This document shows positions 1 through 8,309 of a DNA stretch of 64,000 nucleotides, piece by piece. Below the pieces are notes generated by a model that saw only the letters and a program-made list of their open reading frames with translations, was not told where the DNA came from and searched no databases. The translations under genes and the position numbers were made by a program. The stretch is from RUG14219 sp045538535 (GTDB lineage: Bacteria > Cyanobacteriota > Vampirovibrionia > Gastranaerophilales > Gastranaerophilaceae), in contig JAZSRN010000024.1 in assembly GCA_045538535.1 (NCBI GenBank), positions 1 to 64,000 of the forward strand, given 5' to 3'. Numbering within the stretch: the stretch's first letter is position 1; each line of letters starts with the position of its first letter.

Positions 1-746
1 TGAATTTTGCCCATTGGCTGTCCGTCTTTTGTGATAACTGTAGGAACAACAAATTCGCCTGTAACGTCATTGTTATAGCTTTCCTTAACAGCTGTTACAG
101 GAGATTCACAGGTTTCACCAACCCCAAGAACCATTGCGTCATACGCCTTTTGAACACGTTCCCAACGATTATCTCTGTCCATAATATAATAACGCCCAAT
201 AACTGTTGCAATTGATGGTAAATTATATTTTTTAAGTTCTTCTTCTACTTGTTCCAGATATGTACAAGCACTTTGAGGCGGAGTATCTCTTCCATCGAGA
301 AAAGCATGCACATAAACTTTTTTTAACCCTTCGTCTGAAGCCATTTTGATTAATGCCATCAAGTGCTCTAATGAAGAATGTACACCTCCAGTAGAAACAA
401 GCCCAAAAATATGAAGAGCAGAATTATTAGCTTTAGCATGATTTATTGCCATTAAAAAACGTTCGTTTTTAAAGAAAGAACCATCTTTAATTGCGCGATT
501 AATCTTTGACAAATCTTGGTATACAATACGACCTGCACCAAGATTTAAATGCCCTACCTCACTATTACCCATTTGTCCTTCAGGCAATCCGACATATTCA
601 CCATCTGCATGAATATTCATTGATGGATAATTCGCCTTCAATCTATCAACATTTATCGGGTTAGCCAATTTTGTTGCGTCCGATTCAGGATGGTTTTTGC
701 TTATTCCCCATCCGTCCATAATACATAATAATACTCTTTTCATCAT
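1..746 (-). CDS. gpmI: 2,3-bisphosphoglycerate-independent phosphoglycerate mutase, N-terminal part
   Basis: Glycolytic enzyme that interconverts 3- and 2-phosphoglycerate using two Mn ions and a phosphoserine intermediate. The gene runs off the left edge, so only about the first 248 residues are seen. Visible family marks: the metal-binding start CIMDGWG, the active-site serine in GQMGNSEVGHLN, the VHSSLEH histidine, DGRDTPP, and the RYYIMDRDNRW stretch. Two ATGs lie in tandem (746 and 743), preceded by an AGGGAT-type ribosome site. It lies downstream of the HEAT-repeat gene, with a terminator hairpin between them, so it probably has its own promoter in 747-850. Confidence 0.95.
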   Translation of the reverse strand, partial: MMKRVLLCIMDGWGISKNHPESDATKLANPINVDRLKANYPSMNIHADGEYVGLPEGQMGNSEVGHLNLGAGRIVYQDLSKINRAIKDGSFFKNERFLMAINHAKANNSALHIFGLVSTGGVHSSLEHLMALIKMASDEGLKKVYVHAFLDGRDTPPQSACTYLEQVEEELKKYNLPSIATVIGRYYIMDRDNRWERVQKAYDAMVLGVGETCESPVTAVKESYNNDVTGEFVVPTVITKDGQPMGKI

Positions 747-849
747 ATTTATCCCTATATTTTCTATAACACAATAGGTAGATTTTAACAGGAACATAAA
801 AGGAATTCAAGAGCGATTTTTATAAAATTCCAAACAAAAAATCAAAAAG

Positions 850-876
850 AAAACTCCCTTATACAAGGGAGTTTTT
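850..876 (-). terminator. Intrinsic terminator of the HEAT-repeat gene
   Basis: An 11-bp stem (AAAACTCCCTT / AAGGGAGTTTT) with a 4-nt loop. Read on the minus strand it is followed by a T-rich run, and it lies just past the stop codon at 907. Confidence 0.8.
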
Positions 877-906
877 ATCTTAGAAAGAAATTATTTGTTA
901 TCTAAA

Positions 907-2133
907 CTAAGCTGCTTGAGCTTGAGTTTGAGGTTTCATCTCAACGGTTTTTGCAACTTGCATATTGTTCAATTTTTCTAACGCAATTTTTGCGGCATCT
1001 TGAACATTTTTATCTTGGTCGTTTTGAGCTATTTCAAAGATTGTTTTCAAATCTTCTTTGTATTCAGGTCTTTGAATATAACTCAATGATTCGATAGCAG
1101 AAGTTCTAACCATTGGATTTGGGTTGTCTTTCAAGTGTTGTACAATATTTACAGCACCAGGCAATTCAGTAAGAGGAACTGTTGTATTAGCAAGTTTTTC
1201 TACTTCTTCACCGAATAATTTTTGCATAATTGAGGTTGTAAACATTGCATAAGATTTATTTCTTTCCGCTTGTTCCATCGGAGTAATAGTATTAGCAAGT
1301 TGTTGTTCTGCTTCTGTCATTTGTTGACCAGCCAACAATTTTTGTCTTGCTGCAATTTGTTCGGCAGTAGGGCCAGCCAATTTGCTTGAATCAGCATTCA
1401 TAATGTTGGCCAACGCTGAAACTACTTTTTCATCAAGCAATTCTGTCGCCTTTTGTGGCTCGTCTTTTACCATATTAGCGATTTCTTCCATAGCTGCTGC
1501 TTGAACTTCATAATCCGGATTTGCTAATCTTGAAATAAACCCGTTCAAATCAATTTGAGGTGCAACTGTAGTCGGTGCAACAACTTCAGGAGTAGCTGCC
1601 GGAGCAACAGAGGCATCTTGAGGTTTTGTAATTACCGGTTCCGGAACATTTACTTGCGGAGCGTTAATATTTTGTTGTTGAATTTGTGGTGCTTGATTTA
1701 AAGCATTTAAAGTCGCTGCTGCAATTTGTTCAGCTGCATTAGCTTGATTTAAGGCATTGTTCAAAGCCGCACCAGGAACTTGTGGCATTGTTGCCGGCAT
1801 TACTGTCGGGTACACCACCGGTTGAGGTTGTGGCATTTGATATACCGGGGGTTGATTCATCGCAACGTTCTGCGGCATGTAATATGGTTGAACATTTTGC
1901 GGAGCTTGCGGATAATCATACAACTGTGCTTGTGGGTAATTATAATAAGGATTTGTTACCGGAGCGTATTGTGCTTGTGGAGCTTGCGCTACAGGCAAAC
2001 CTTGTGAACCAGCAGTTAATGACGGATTGTGAACATCAATTTTTACTGCGTTGTAACTTGGTTGTTGTGACATTGGAACATAACCTGTTTGTTGAGGAAC
2101 CAAGTAAGGGTTTGATGAGATTGGCTGCATCAT
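907..2133 (-). CDS. HEAT-repeat protein with Gln/Pro/Asn-rich N-terminal tail
   Basis: 408 residues of unknown function. The first ~190 residues are low-complexity, rich in P, Q, N, Y and A (repeated PQ, PYY and NAPQ patterns). The C-terminal half is helical with HEAT-like units around residues 200-240 (DYEVQAAAMEEIANMV) and 340-400 (NPMVRTSAIESLSYI, KNVQDAAKIALEKL), which suggests a protein-binding scaffold. No signal peptide or membrane segment is seen. The AAGGAAG ribosome site lies 7 nt before the first of two tandem ATGs. It is divergent from the transketolase-ftsEX operon. Function is not inferred beyond protein binding. Confidence 0.8.
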   Translation of the reverse strand: MMQPISSNPYLVPQQTGYVPMSQQPSYNAVKIDVHNPSLTAGSQGLPVAQAPQAQYAPVTNPYYNYPQAQLYDYPQAPQNVQPYYMPQNVAMNQPPVYQMPQPQPVVYPTVMPATMPQVPGAALNNALNQANAAEQIAAATLNALNQAPQIQQQNINAPQVNVPEPVITKPQDASVAPAATPEVVAPTTVAPQIDLNGFISRLANPDYEVQAAAMEEIANMVKDEPQKATELLDEKVVSALANIMNADSSKLAGPTAEQIAARQKLLAGQQMTEAEQQLANTITPMEQAERNKSYAMFTTSIMQKLFGEEVEKLANTTVPLTELPGAVNIVQHLKDNPNPMVRTSAIESLSYIQRPEYKEDLKTIFEIAQNDQDKNVQDAAKIALEKLNNMQVAKTVEMKPQTQAQAA

Positions 2134-2298
2134 TTAATTTCTTCCTTTCGATAAATTAACTATCTGTAATTTTATTCTACTGTCTAAATACTCCTCAAGG
2201 AATAAAATTGCTAAAATCTCATCTTTTTTTAATAAAACTTAACAAAGTTTAAAAAACCGATTACATAAATTTACAACAATGGCAATATAAATAATTTG

Positions 2299-2307
2299 TG
2301 ATATAAT
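2299..2307 (+). promoter_or_regulatory. Extended -10 promoter for the transketolase/ftsEX operon
   Basis: TGATATAAT is an extended -10 (TGn plus a perfect TATAAT) 48 nt before the transketolase start. No good -35 box is visible at the right distance, as is usual for extended -10 promoters. Confidence 0.5.
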
Positions 2308-2354
2308 CTTATTAAACAAGATATTTTACACCGGTTAAGGGAAGGCTCAAACAA

Positions 2355-3317
2355 ATGAAAATTAATAGGGATAATAAAAAGTCCATACGTTCCGCATTTG
2401 GAAAAACTCTTGTGCAACTTGGACAAGAAAACAAAAATATTGTTGTTTTGGATGCGGATTTGGCATGCTCAACACAAACCCAAATGTTTCAAAAAGAATT
2501 CCCTGAACGCTTTTTCGACTGCGGGATTGCGGAACAAGACATGATTGCAACGGCAGCAGGCATGGCATCACAAGGTAAAATTCCTTTTGCTGCAAGCTTT
2601 GCAATGTTTGCCACCGGTAGAACGTATGATCAAATCAGAAATTCGATTTGCTATCCCGAATTTAATGTGAAAATCATAGGAACGCATGGCGGGATTACCG
2701 TAGGCGAAGACGGCGCAAGTCACCAAGCTCTTGAAGATGTTGCACTTATGAGAGGATTGCCAAATATGACGGTTATAGTACCGGCAGATTGCAAAGAGTG
2801 CGAACAAGCCATAAAATTTGCTGCCCAGAACCCTGGCCCTATGTATATAAGAATTGCGCGCTCAAATGTCTGCGACATATTTGATGACAGTTACGAATTT
2901 GATTTTTGTAAAGCCTCAGTTTTAGAAGACGGAGTAGATGCCACAGTAATTTCTAACGGAGAAACATTGGCCGAAGTTCTTGATGCTGCAGAAATATTGA
3001 AACAAGAAGGATATTCCATCCAAGTAATTAATGTTCCGGTAGTAAAACCTTTGGACGGGGCTACAATTATTGAAAACGCCAAAAAAACAAAACTCGTAAT
3101 TACCGTCGAAAATCACTCCATTATTGGCGGCTTAGGAAGTGCTGTTTGTGAACTTCTGGCTGAATATTATCCAATGCCCCTACACAGAATAGGCATTAAT
3201 GATACTTTTGGTCAAAGCGGAAATGCGGAAGAACTTATGCACTATTACGGGCTTGATGCAAAAAGTTTAGTTAAAAACTTTAAACGTTACATTGATAGAT
3301 ACAGACTTGTAAAATAA
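2355..3317 (+). CDS. Transketolase family protein, C-terminal subunit
   Basis: 320 residues covering the pyrimidine-binding and C-terminal domains of a transketolase/DXPS-type thiamine-diphosphate enzyme. Visible marks: the conserved Glu in CGIAEQDM that activates the thiamine ring, THGGITVGEDGASHQ, and the RGLPNMTVIVPAD segment. Such split transketolases normally pair with an N-terminal half (about 270-300 residues) encoded just upstream, which would carry the GDG diphosphate-binding motif. Here the upstream neighbour is an unrelated divergent gene, so the partner must be elsewhere. The ribosome site is GGGAAGG, 9 nt before ATG. It is the first gene of a run continuing into ftsE. Pentose phosphate or DXP-like chemistry cannot be told apart from this half alone. 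Confidence 0.85.
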   Translation: MKINRDNKKSIRSAFGKTLVQLGQENKNIVVLDADLACSTQTQMFQKEFPERFFDCGIAEQDMIATAAGMASQGKIPFAASFAMFATGRTYDQIRNSICYPEFNVKIIGTHGGITVGEDGASHQALEDVALMRGLPNMTVIVPADCKECEQAIKFAAQNPGPMYIRIARSNVCDIFDDSYEFDFCKASVLEDGVDATVISNGETLAEVLDAAEILKQEGYSIQVINVPVVKPLDGATIIENAKKTKLVITVENHSIIGGLGSAVCELLAEYYPMPLHRIGINDTFGQSGNAEELMHYYGLDAKSLVKNFKRYIDRYRLVK

Positions 3318-3332
3318 ACTCAAAAGGTGAAT

Positions 3333-4010
3333 ATGATACAATTTCGTTCAGTTACAAAAAAATACAAAAATGATAATTATGCATTAAAAAATGTCAATCT
3401 AGATATTTTATCCGGCGAATTTGTCTTTATTGTCGGAGCTTCCGGAGCCGGAAAATCGACATTGATGAAACTTTTATACAACGAAGAACGCCCAACCAGT
3501 GGTACGGTCTCAATTGGAGGAATCAATATCGCAAACCTTTCAAACGACAAAGTACCAAATCTAAGACGTTGCATGGGAATTGTTTTTCAAGATTACAAAT
3601 TATTACAAAATCAAAGCATTTACGATAATGTTGCTTATGTAATAAGAACTTTAGGTATTTCATCGAAAGAAATTAATGCTCGAGTTACGGGCGCACTAAA
3701 AATAGTCGGCCTATACGAAAAAATGCACGTTACACCATCGGAGCTTTCGGGTGGTGAACAACAAAGAGTCGGAATTGCACGCGCAATCGTAAACGGCCCT
3801 CCACTACTAATTGCAGATGAACCTACCGGAAACCTTGACCCTAAAAATTCAATGGAAATTATGCAAATATTAGACCAAATTAACCAAAGAGGTATAACGG
3901 TAATTGTATCAACGCATGACAATGCAATGGTTGATTATTTTAGAAAGCGTGTAATTACGCTTGATAAAGGCGAAGTTGTTAGAGATATACAAGCAGGTAC
4001 TTATGAGTAA
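3333..4010 (+). CDS. ftsE: Cell division ATP-binding protein FtsE
   Basis: 225-residue ABC ATPase that works with FtsX at the divisome to control septal peptidoglycan hydrolases. Walker A GASGAGKST is at residues 35-43, the Q-loop at FQDYKLL, signature LSGGEQQ at 138-144, Walker B LLIADEP at 158-164 and the switch His in VSTHD. The stretch MGIVFQDYKLL is typical of FtsE. I chose ATG 3333, preceded by AAAGGTGA, over a GTG at 3327 that lies inside that ribosome site. It begins 15 nt after the transketolase half, and its stop overlaps the ftsX start. Confidence 0.95.
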   Translation: MIQFRSVTKKYKNDNYALKNVNLDILSGEFVFIVGASGAGKSTLMKLLYNEERPTSGTVSIGGINIANLSNDKVPNLRRCMGIVFQDYKLLQNQSIYDNVAYVIRTLGISSKEINARVTGALKIVGLYEKMHVTPSELSGGEQQRVGIARAIVNGPPLLIADEPTGNLDPKNSMEIMQILDQINQRGITVIVSTHDNAMVDYFRKRVITLDKGEVVRDIQAGTYE

Positions 4011-4911
4011 TCCAAAAGCAAGAATTAAAAAAAGAGTAAAAAAACATATTCCTAAAGATTGGCTGTGCGAATTAAGAATTTTATACAGACTTTCGATGGA
4101 AACATTACATGATATAAAAAGAACCGGAATTGTTAATTTGGTTATTATAACAACAATGGCCGCAATTTTGACAATTTTTGGTGCATTTTTCAGAACGGCA
4201 TTGTCCATGTCATCTTTTGCACATGAATTAGGCAACGTTCTTGAAATATCCGTATATATCAAAGATTCTGCCGATACAAATGTTGTAAAACAACAAATTA
4301 GCGATGTTGAACACGTTGAAACAGTAACAATAGTGCCAAAATCAGTGTCTTGGGTTAACTTAAAACGCGAAATGGAACTTCCGGACATGGAAAATCCTTT
4401 GCCGGATACTCTACACGTTAAAGTTGATAAGCCTGAAAATATAGACTCAGTGTTCTCAAAAATTAAAACATTTAATGCCGTTGAGGACATGAGCTATGCG
4501 CAAGATATAGCAAAAAAAATCGAAGCTCTTAACCACGTTGTAAATACAATTACTGTATTTGTATTGATAGTAATGTGCATATTAACCATTACGATTATAA
4601 ACAACACAATACAGTTAGTAATTCAATCACGAAAAGATGAAATAGAAATTATGCGCCTTATGGGTGTAAGTAATTGGTATATTAGATTCCCGCTTGTAAT
4701 GCAAGGAGCATTTTACGGCTTTAGTGGAGCTTTCTTGGCCATAATACCTCTAAATTTTGTTCAAGCCGGATTAAACGATATGCACCAATTCTTTATGGTT
4801 CCATCACCACTTTATGCACAAAACACAGTAATGATATCTTTGTTTGCTATAGGAATTTTATTCGGTGCTGGCGGCAGTTTCTTATGTATTAAAAAACATT
4901 TGCAAGTATAA
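4003..4911 (+). CDS. ftsX: Cell division permease-like protein FtsX
   Basis: 302 residues, the membrane partner of FtsE. Topology is typical: basic cytoplasmic N-terminus, membrane segment at ~43-66, an extracytoplasmic domain at ~67-178, then three segments at ~180-203, 230-255 and 275-296. The KDEIEIMRLMGVS loop before the third segment is the FtsX hallmark. ATG 4003 overlaps the end of ftsE by 8 nt and has AGCAGG upstream. A longer in-frame TTG start at 3961 lies inside ftsE and is not credible. Confidence 0.95.
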   Translation: MSNPKARIKKRVKKHIPKDWLCELRILYRLSMETLHDIKRTGIVNLVIITTMAAILTIFGAFFRTALSMSSFAHELGNVLEISVYIKDSADTNVVKQQISDVEHVETVTIVPKSVSWVNLKREMELPDMENPLPDTLHVKVDKPENIDSVFSKIKTFNAVEDMSYAQDIAKKIEALNHVVNTITVFVLIVMCILTITIINNTIQLVIQSRKDEIEIMRLMGVSNWYIRFPLVMQGAFYGFSGAFLAIIPLNFVQAGLNDMHQFFMVPSPLYAQNTVMISLFAIGILFGAGGSFLCIKKHLQV

Positions 4912-4914
4912 ATT

Positions 4915-6159
4915 ATGACATCAAAAAATAACAACAACATATTGATAGTATCCGATGATAATAACACCTTAGAAGTGTTATTATCGAAGGTTGTTTTGTT
5001 AAGAAAAAACGATTGTCTAATTCCGACAAGTTATAACGAAGCACTCTCAAAAACAGAAATTGAAAAACCTATAACAGTTTTAATTCATGAAAACAAAACA
5101 AAAGAGGTTACTATTCAAACAATTAAACAAATAAAGGAATTAGCACCGAAAACATCGGTTATTCTTTTATTTGAACAACAAGACGCCGATTTTATTCTTT
5201 CAGCATTTGACAATGGTGCCGATGACTTTTGTGATGTTTCAAGTGAAAATTATGAACTAGTAATAAGAATTATAAAAAATCTTAAAACAACCAGTTTAAA
5301 AAAAGTAAACAATCGAAACGAAAATTTGTTAATCCAAAACCTTATTATTGATGAATTAACCGGTTTTTACAACTACAAACACGCAACTGAATTGTACGAA
5401 GCACAATTGATGGATTCATTAGGAGAAAGCGGCGTTTTTGCAGTAATTTCACCTTCTGAAGAAAGCAAAAAGAACTTTTCTATAGAAAATCTATCACAAG
5501 CAGTTAGAAAATCCGTTCGTTTTGAAGATTTAGTTGCACTTGCAAAAGGTGCAAAACTCTACATAATGTTGCCTAAATCAAACATCGAAGGAGCAACTCA
5601 AGTTGTTAAAAATATAGAAAAAAATTATGGACTAAATTTCACATTAAAAGCCGGCTTGTTTGAATACAGAAGTGAAGAATTTAAGCAAATAGAAAAATAC
5701 GCTCTGAATGCACTTTCTGAAGCAATGTTTTCTGAAAATAACATTAAAATCATAGAAAACAAAAAAGAAACTTTAGACGAATGGTTAATGGAAGAGAATT
5801 TAGAAACACCTAAAAACTTTAAAATTTTCAAACAAACATTTAACCGCAAAATGGAAAAAATTATCGCTCCGGTATTCTATAGATTACAAAAAATCTATGA
5901 GGAAAAACTTTTTGATACGAAAATCAATCAGTATGTAAACGAAGAAGAATGCGTCTTCCACCTAAAAAACCAAAACCAAGACAGCAAACTCAAAATTATT
6001 TACCCGGGATTTTCCAAAATAGTAATTAATATCATACATGAAGGTTTCGATAGTCCGGAAAATACAGAGATAGTTTTGCCTCTATCAAAAATCACTCAGC
6101 AAGAATTGATAAAAACCGTCGAAAACTTCATCAAAGAATTTCGCATAACATCAGCATAG
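4915..6159 (+). CDS. Degenerate receiver-GGDEF-like regulatory protein
   Basis: 414 residues. Residues ~8-125 look like a response-regulator receiver fold: acidic pair D14/D15 in IVSDD and the late DNGADDF segment are kept, but the phospho-acceptor position (VLIHEN, near 58) has no Asp. Residues ~143-280 begin with DELTGFYN, the usual start of a GGDEF domain, yet the GGDEF loop itself is replaced by KGAKLY, so cyclase activity is unlikely. The ~130 C-terminal residues match nothing I recognise. It starts 3 nt after ftsX without a clear ribosome site, implying translational coupling. I infer a phosphorylation-independent signalling or scaffold protein tied to FtsEX. Confidence 0.7.
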   Translation: MTSKNNNNILIVSDDNNTLEVLLSKVVLLRKNDCLIPTSYNEALSKTEIEKPITVLIHENKTKEVTIQTIKQIKELAPKTSVILLFEQQDADFILSAFDNGADDFCDVSSENYELVIRIIKNLKTTSLKKVNNRNENLLIQNLIIDELTGFYNYKHATELYEAQLMDSLGESGVFAVISPSEESKKNFSIENLSQAVRKSVRFEDLVALAKGAKLYIMLPKSNIEGATQVVKNIEKNYGLNFTLKAGLFEYRSEEFKQIEKYALNALSEAMFSENNIKIIENKKETLDEWLMEENLETPKNFKIFKQTFNRKMEKIIAPVFYRLQKIYEEKLFDTKINQYVNEEECVFHLKNQNQDSKLKIIYPGFSKIVINIIHEGFDSPENTEIVLPLSKITQQELIKTVENFIKEFRITSA

Positions 6160-6168
6160 GAGAATATT

Positions 6169-6714
6169 GTGAACCTTTTATCCGCAGAAAACAGTCTTTT
6201 GCTAATCATTGATATCCAAGAAAAATTAGTAAACGCTTTAAGTCAAAAAATAATCGTTCAAAAAGCTTCAAAACTTACAAAAGCAGCGACAATTTTAGGG
6301 ATTCCTATTGTCGTAACAGAACAATACCCTGAAGGTTTAGGTGAAACAATATTACCAATTAAACAGTATCTGCCTACGGAAACAAAATTTATCAAAAAAA
6401 CTTGTTTTAATGCACTTTTAGAAGAAGGCATGCCAGAATTGATTAAATCGTATGGCAAAAAACAAATAGTCATTGCCGGAATAGAAACCCATATTTGTGT
6501 ACATCAAACTGCTGCCGCACTTATCGAAGAAGGTTACGATGTCTATGTAATAAAAGATGCTTGCGCAAGTCGTAACAAATATGAATTCAAACAAGGAATA
6601 AACATTATACAAGCTAACGGCATTAAAATTTCTTGTCTGGAAATAGCGCTATATGAATGGTTAAAAAGTTCTAAAAATCCTCATTTTAAAGAAATCCAAG
6701 CTTTAACAAAATAA
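6169..6714 (+). CDS. Isochorismatase-family cysteine hydrolase
   Basis: 181 residues. The family uses an Asp-Lys-Cys triad to hydrolyse amides or vinyl ethers (nicotinamidase, isochorismatase and YcaC-like enzymes). The Asp is in LLIIDIQ near residue 15, the Lys in FIKKTCF near 74, and the Cys in ETHICVHQT near 110; VIAGIETHICV carries the usual cis-peptide neighbourhood. The start is GTG 6169 with AGGAGAA upstream. It lies 9 nt after the receiver/GGDEF-like gene and so belongs to the ftsEX transcript. The substrate cannot be told; the metal-binding residues of true nicotinamidases are not evident. Confidence 0.85.
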   Translation: MNLLSAENSLLLIIDIQEKLVNALSQKIIVQKASKLTKAATILGIPIVVTEQYPEGLGETILPIKQYLPTETKFIKKTCFNALLEEGMPELIKSYGKKQIVIAGIETHICVHQTAAALIEEGYDVYVIKDACASRNKYEFKQGINIIQANGIKISCLEIALYEWLKSSKNPHFKEIQALTK

Positions 6715-6774
6715 ATAACTTCTATAACTAACAAAAAAAAACATGTTTATGCATTTAACTACTTATAGGAAGTT

Positions 6775-7368
6775 ATGATTAGTTTTCAAGCAAAATACAT
6801 CGCGCCAAGTGTACTTTTAAAAAAATACAACGATGGCAGATACCAAAACACTAAAGCTGCATTGGTTGAATTGGAACCAAATTGCAAATCAGATTTGCAT
6901 GCGTTAAATCAAGTTAGTCAACAATGGGCACCGGCAAATAATGATTATATTTCTGATATTTACGAAGATTATTTGCTATTGTCGAAAGGTACAATTAGAA
7001 AACCAAAATTTCTTGCATTAACAACCCAACAAAACAATTTCCAAAAGTTAAATCCGATCAAAATTCAATGTGTTATTGAAATGCAACGCATAAACAAAGA
7101 CACAAATTATCTTTATTATATACAGCGACGTAACGTATACCCACACACATATAAATATATCAAAGTCGGAGAAACAATGATAAATCATCTAAAAAGCCTT
7201 TCTCAAACTCAAAATATAAAAACCTTTGCGACAAAAAATACAAAACCCTTCTACGAGCGCAACGGTTTTGTCAAAATTTCAAACGACAACTCTGAAATGA
7301 TGTGGTATAACCCGAAAAACAAACCAAACAAACCAAACAAACCATTTATATTAAGAATTTTTGGCTAA
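6775..7368 (+). CDS. GNAT-like N-acetyltransferase, lineage-specific
   Basis: 197 residues. The C-terminal part looks like a GNAT fold: a KVGETMINHLKSL helix where acetyl-CoA usually binds, then KTFATKNTKPFYERNGFVKI, which is the classic FYERNGF end of the family. The RxxGxG-type loop is weak, so activity is uncertain. The N-terminus MISFQAKYIAP shares an (I/V)SF(Q/N)(A/G) motif with other unrelated proteins in this window. The tail contains a PNK repeat. The ribosome site is AGGAAG, and it is convergent with the next gene with only 1 nt between the stop codons. Confidence 0.6.
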   Translation: MISFQAKYIAPSVLLKKYNDGRYQNTKAALVELEPNCKSDLHALNQVSQQWAPANNDYISDIYEDYLLLSKGTIRKPKFLALTTQQNNFQKLNPIKIQCVIEMQRINKDTNYLYYIQRRNVYPHTYKYIKVGETMINHLKSLSQTQNIKTFATKNTKPFYERNGFVKISNDNSEMMWYNPKNKPNKPNKPFILRIFG

Positions 7369-7369
7369 A

Positions 7370-7885
7370 TTATTTTTGATTCAAATTATACATTAATGTA
7401 TCCCAAAACCCCTTTTTAGAAAAAGTTTTAACATCACATTTATTTTTTCCATAAACTGATAACGCAACTGAAGACTCATATTTAGCCAACAATTCATCTA
7501 ATGAAGACAAGTCACGAGCCTCTAAAGCTAAAACATTCATATTCCCTTTTTCGCCATATTTTATAGGATCAATTGCATATTCAGAATTATACTTGGCATA
7601 ATCAACAACTTTTGCAACCTTTGGTTTGTTCGTATTGCGGTTGAAAAACATGTATCTTTCAACATCTAAGTACTCAAACGTTTCTGTTGGTTCAAATCCA
7701 CCAAACTGCTTTGTAACCCTTTGATAACTCATCGTTTTGTCAAAAGTTTCCGGATTAACTGCCTCAGCATATTTTATAAATCTTGCAGTTGTATATGGGG
7801 TACCTTTTTGATTTTTTAGTAACTGATAACCTTGCGCACGTTTATACAAACAATACGCAGTTATTTTTATTTTTTTAATATCCAT
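7370..7885 (-). CDS. Hypothetical protein (171 aa)
   Basis: No family recognised. Basic, Tyr- and Lys-rich, soluble, with no signal peptide. The predicted start is MDIKKIKITAY, with AGAGAGAT upstream. The middle contains FGGFEPTETFEYLDVERYMFF and the end SKKGFWDTLMYNLNQK. Tail-to-tail with the GNAT-like gene. Codon use resembles its neighbours. Confidence 0.6.
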   Translation of the reverse strand: MDIKKIKITAYCLYKRAQGYQLLKNQKGTPYTTARFIKYAEAVNPETFDKTMSYQRVTKQFGGFEPTETFEYLDVERYMFFNRNTNKPKVAKVVDYAKYNSEYAIDPIKYGEKGNMNVLALEARDLSSLDELLAKYESSVALSVYGKNKCDVKTFSKKGFWDTLMYNLNQK

Positions 7886-7956
7886 AATATCTCTCTGATA
7901 TTATTATATCAAAAATATTTTATATCAAAAAAAAAAATTACAAGATTTATACAAAT

Positions 7957-8211
7957 ATGAATATTTCTATAAATCATACAAACTATTATCCTCAACATTT
8001 TCTGGCAAAATCAAAAAACAGAGACGAAAAACACATTAATTCAACTATAAACAACGGGAATATTGCAGAAACAAACCAGACTACCAATATAAGTGATGAT
8101 CTTCCAAATCGTGAAACATATTATCAACAAGCACTCCATTTAACCCCTATGGATGTAGAAAAATCCATTATTGAATATTTACAATGGATAAAAAGTTCTG
8201 GAGAATACTAA
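7957..8211 (+). CDS. Small hypothetical protein (84 aa)
   Basis: An Asn/Thr/His-rich polar N-terminal half followed by a short predicted helix (MDVEKSIIEYLQWIKSSG). No clear ribosome site precedes the ATG. It is kept because the frame is open, its use of AT-rich codons fits the genome, and the C-terminus looks helical. It could still be spurious. Confidence 0.4.
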   Translation: MNISINHTNYYPQHFLAKSKNRDEKHINSTINNGNIAETNQTTNISDDLPNRETYYQQALHLTPMDVEKSIIEYLQWIKSSGEY

Positions 8212-8244
8212 ATTTCAAAAATATAACTAATTTAAACAAAAAAA

Positions 8245-8262
8245 AACGACATTTCTGTCGTT
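8245..8262 (-). terminator. Intrinsic terminator of the SASQARFLGLTARKN gene
   Basis: 7-bp stem AACGACA / TGTCGTT with a TTTC loop, followed on the minus strand by eight T. It lies 48 nt past the stop codon at 8310. Confidence 0.75.
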
Positions 8263-8309
8263 GGAAAATCAATAGGAAAAAAGGAAAGGAAACTTGTTAT
8301 ATAAAATTT

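Noticed and set aside
3909..4490. 193-codon minus-strand frame
   Set aside because: Antisense to ftsE/ftsX, which have clear homology; no ribosome site and unnatural composition.
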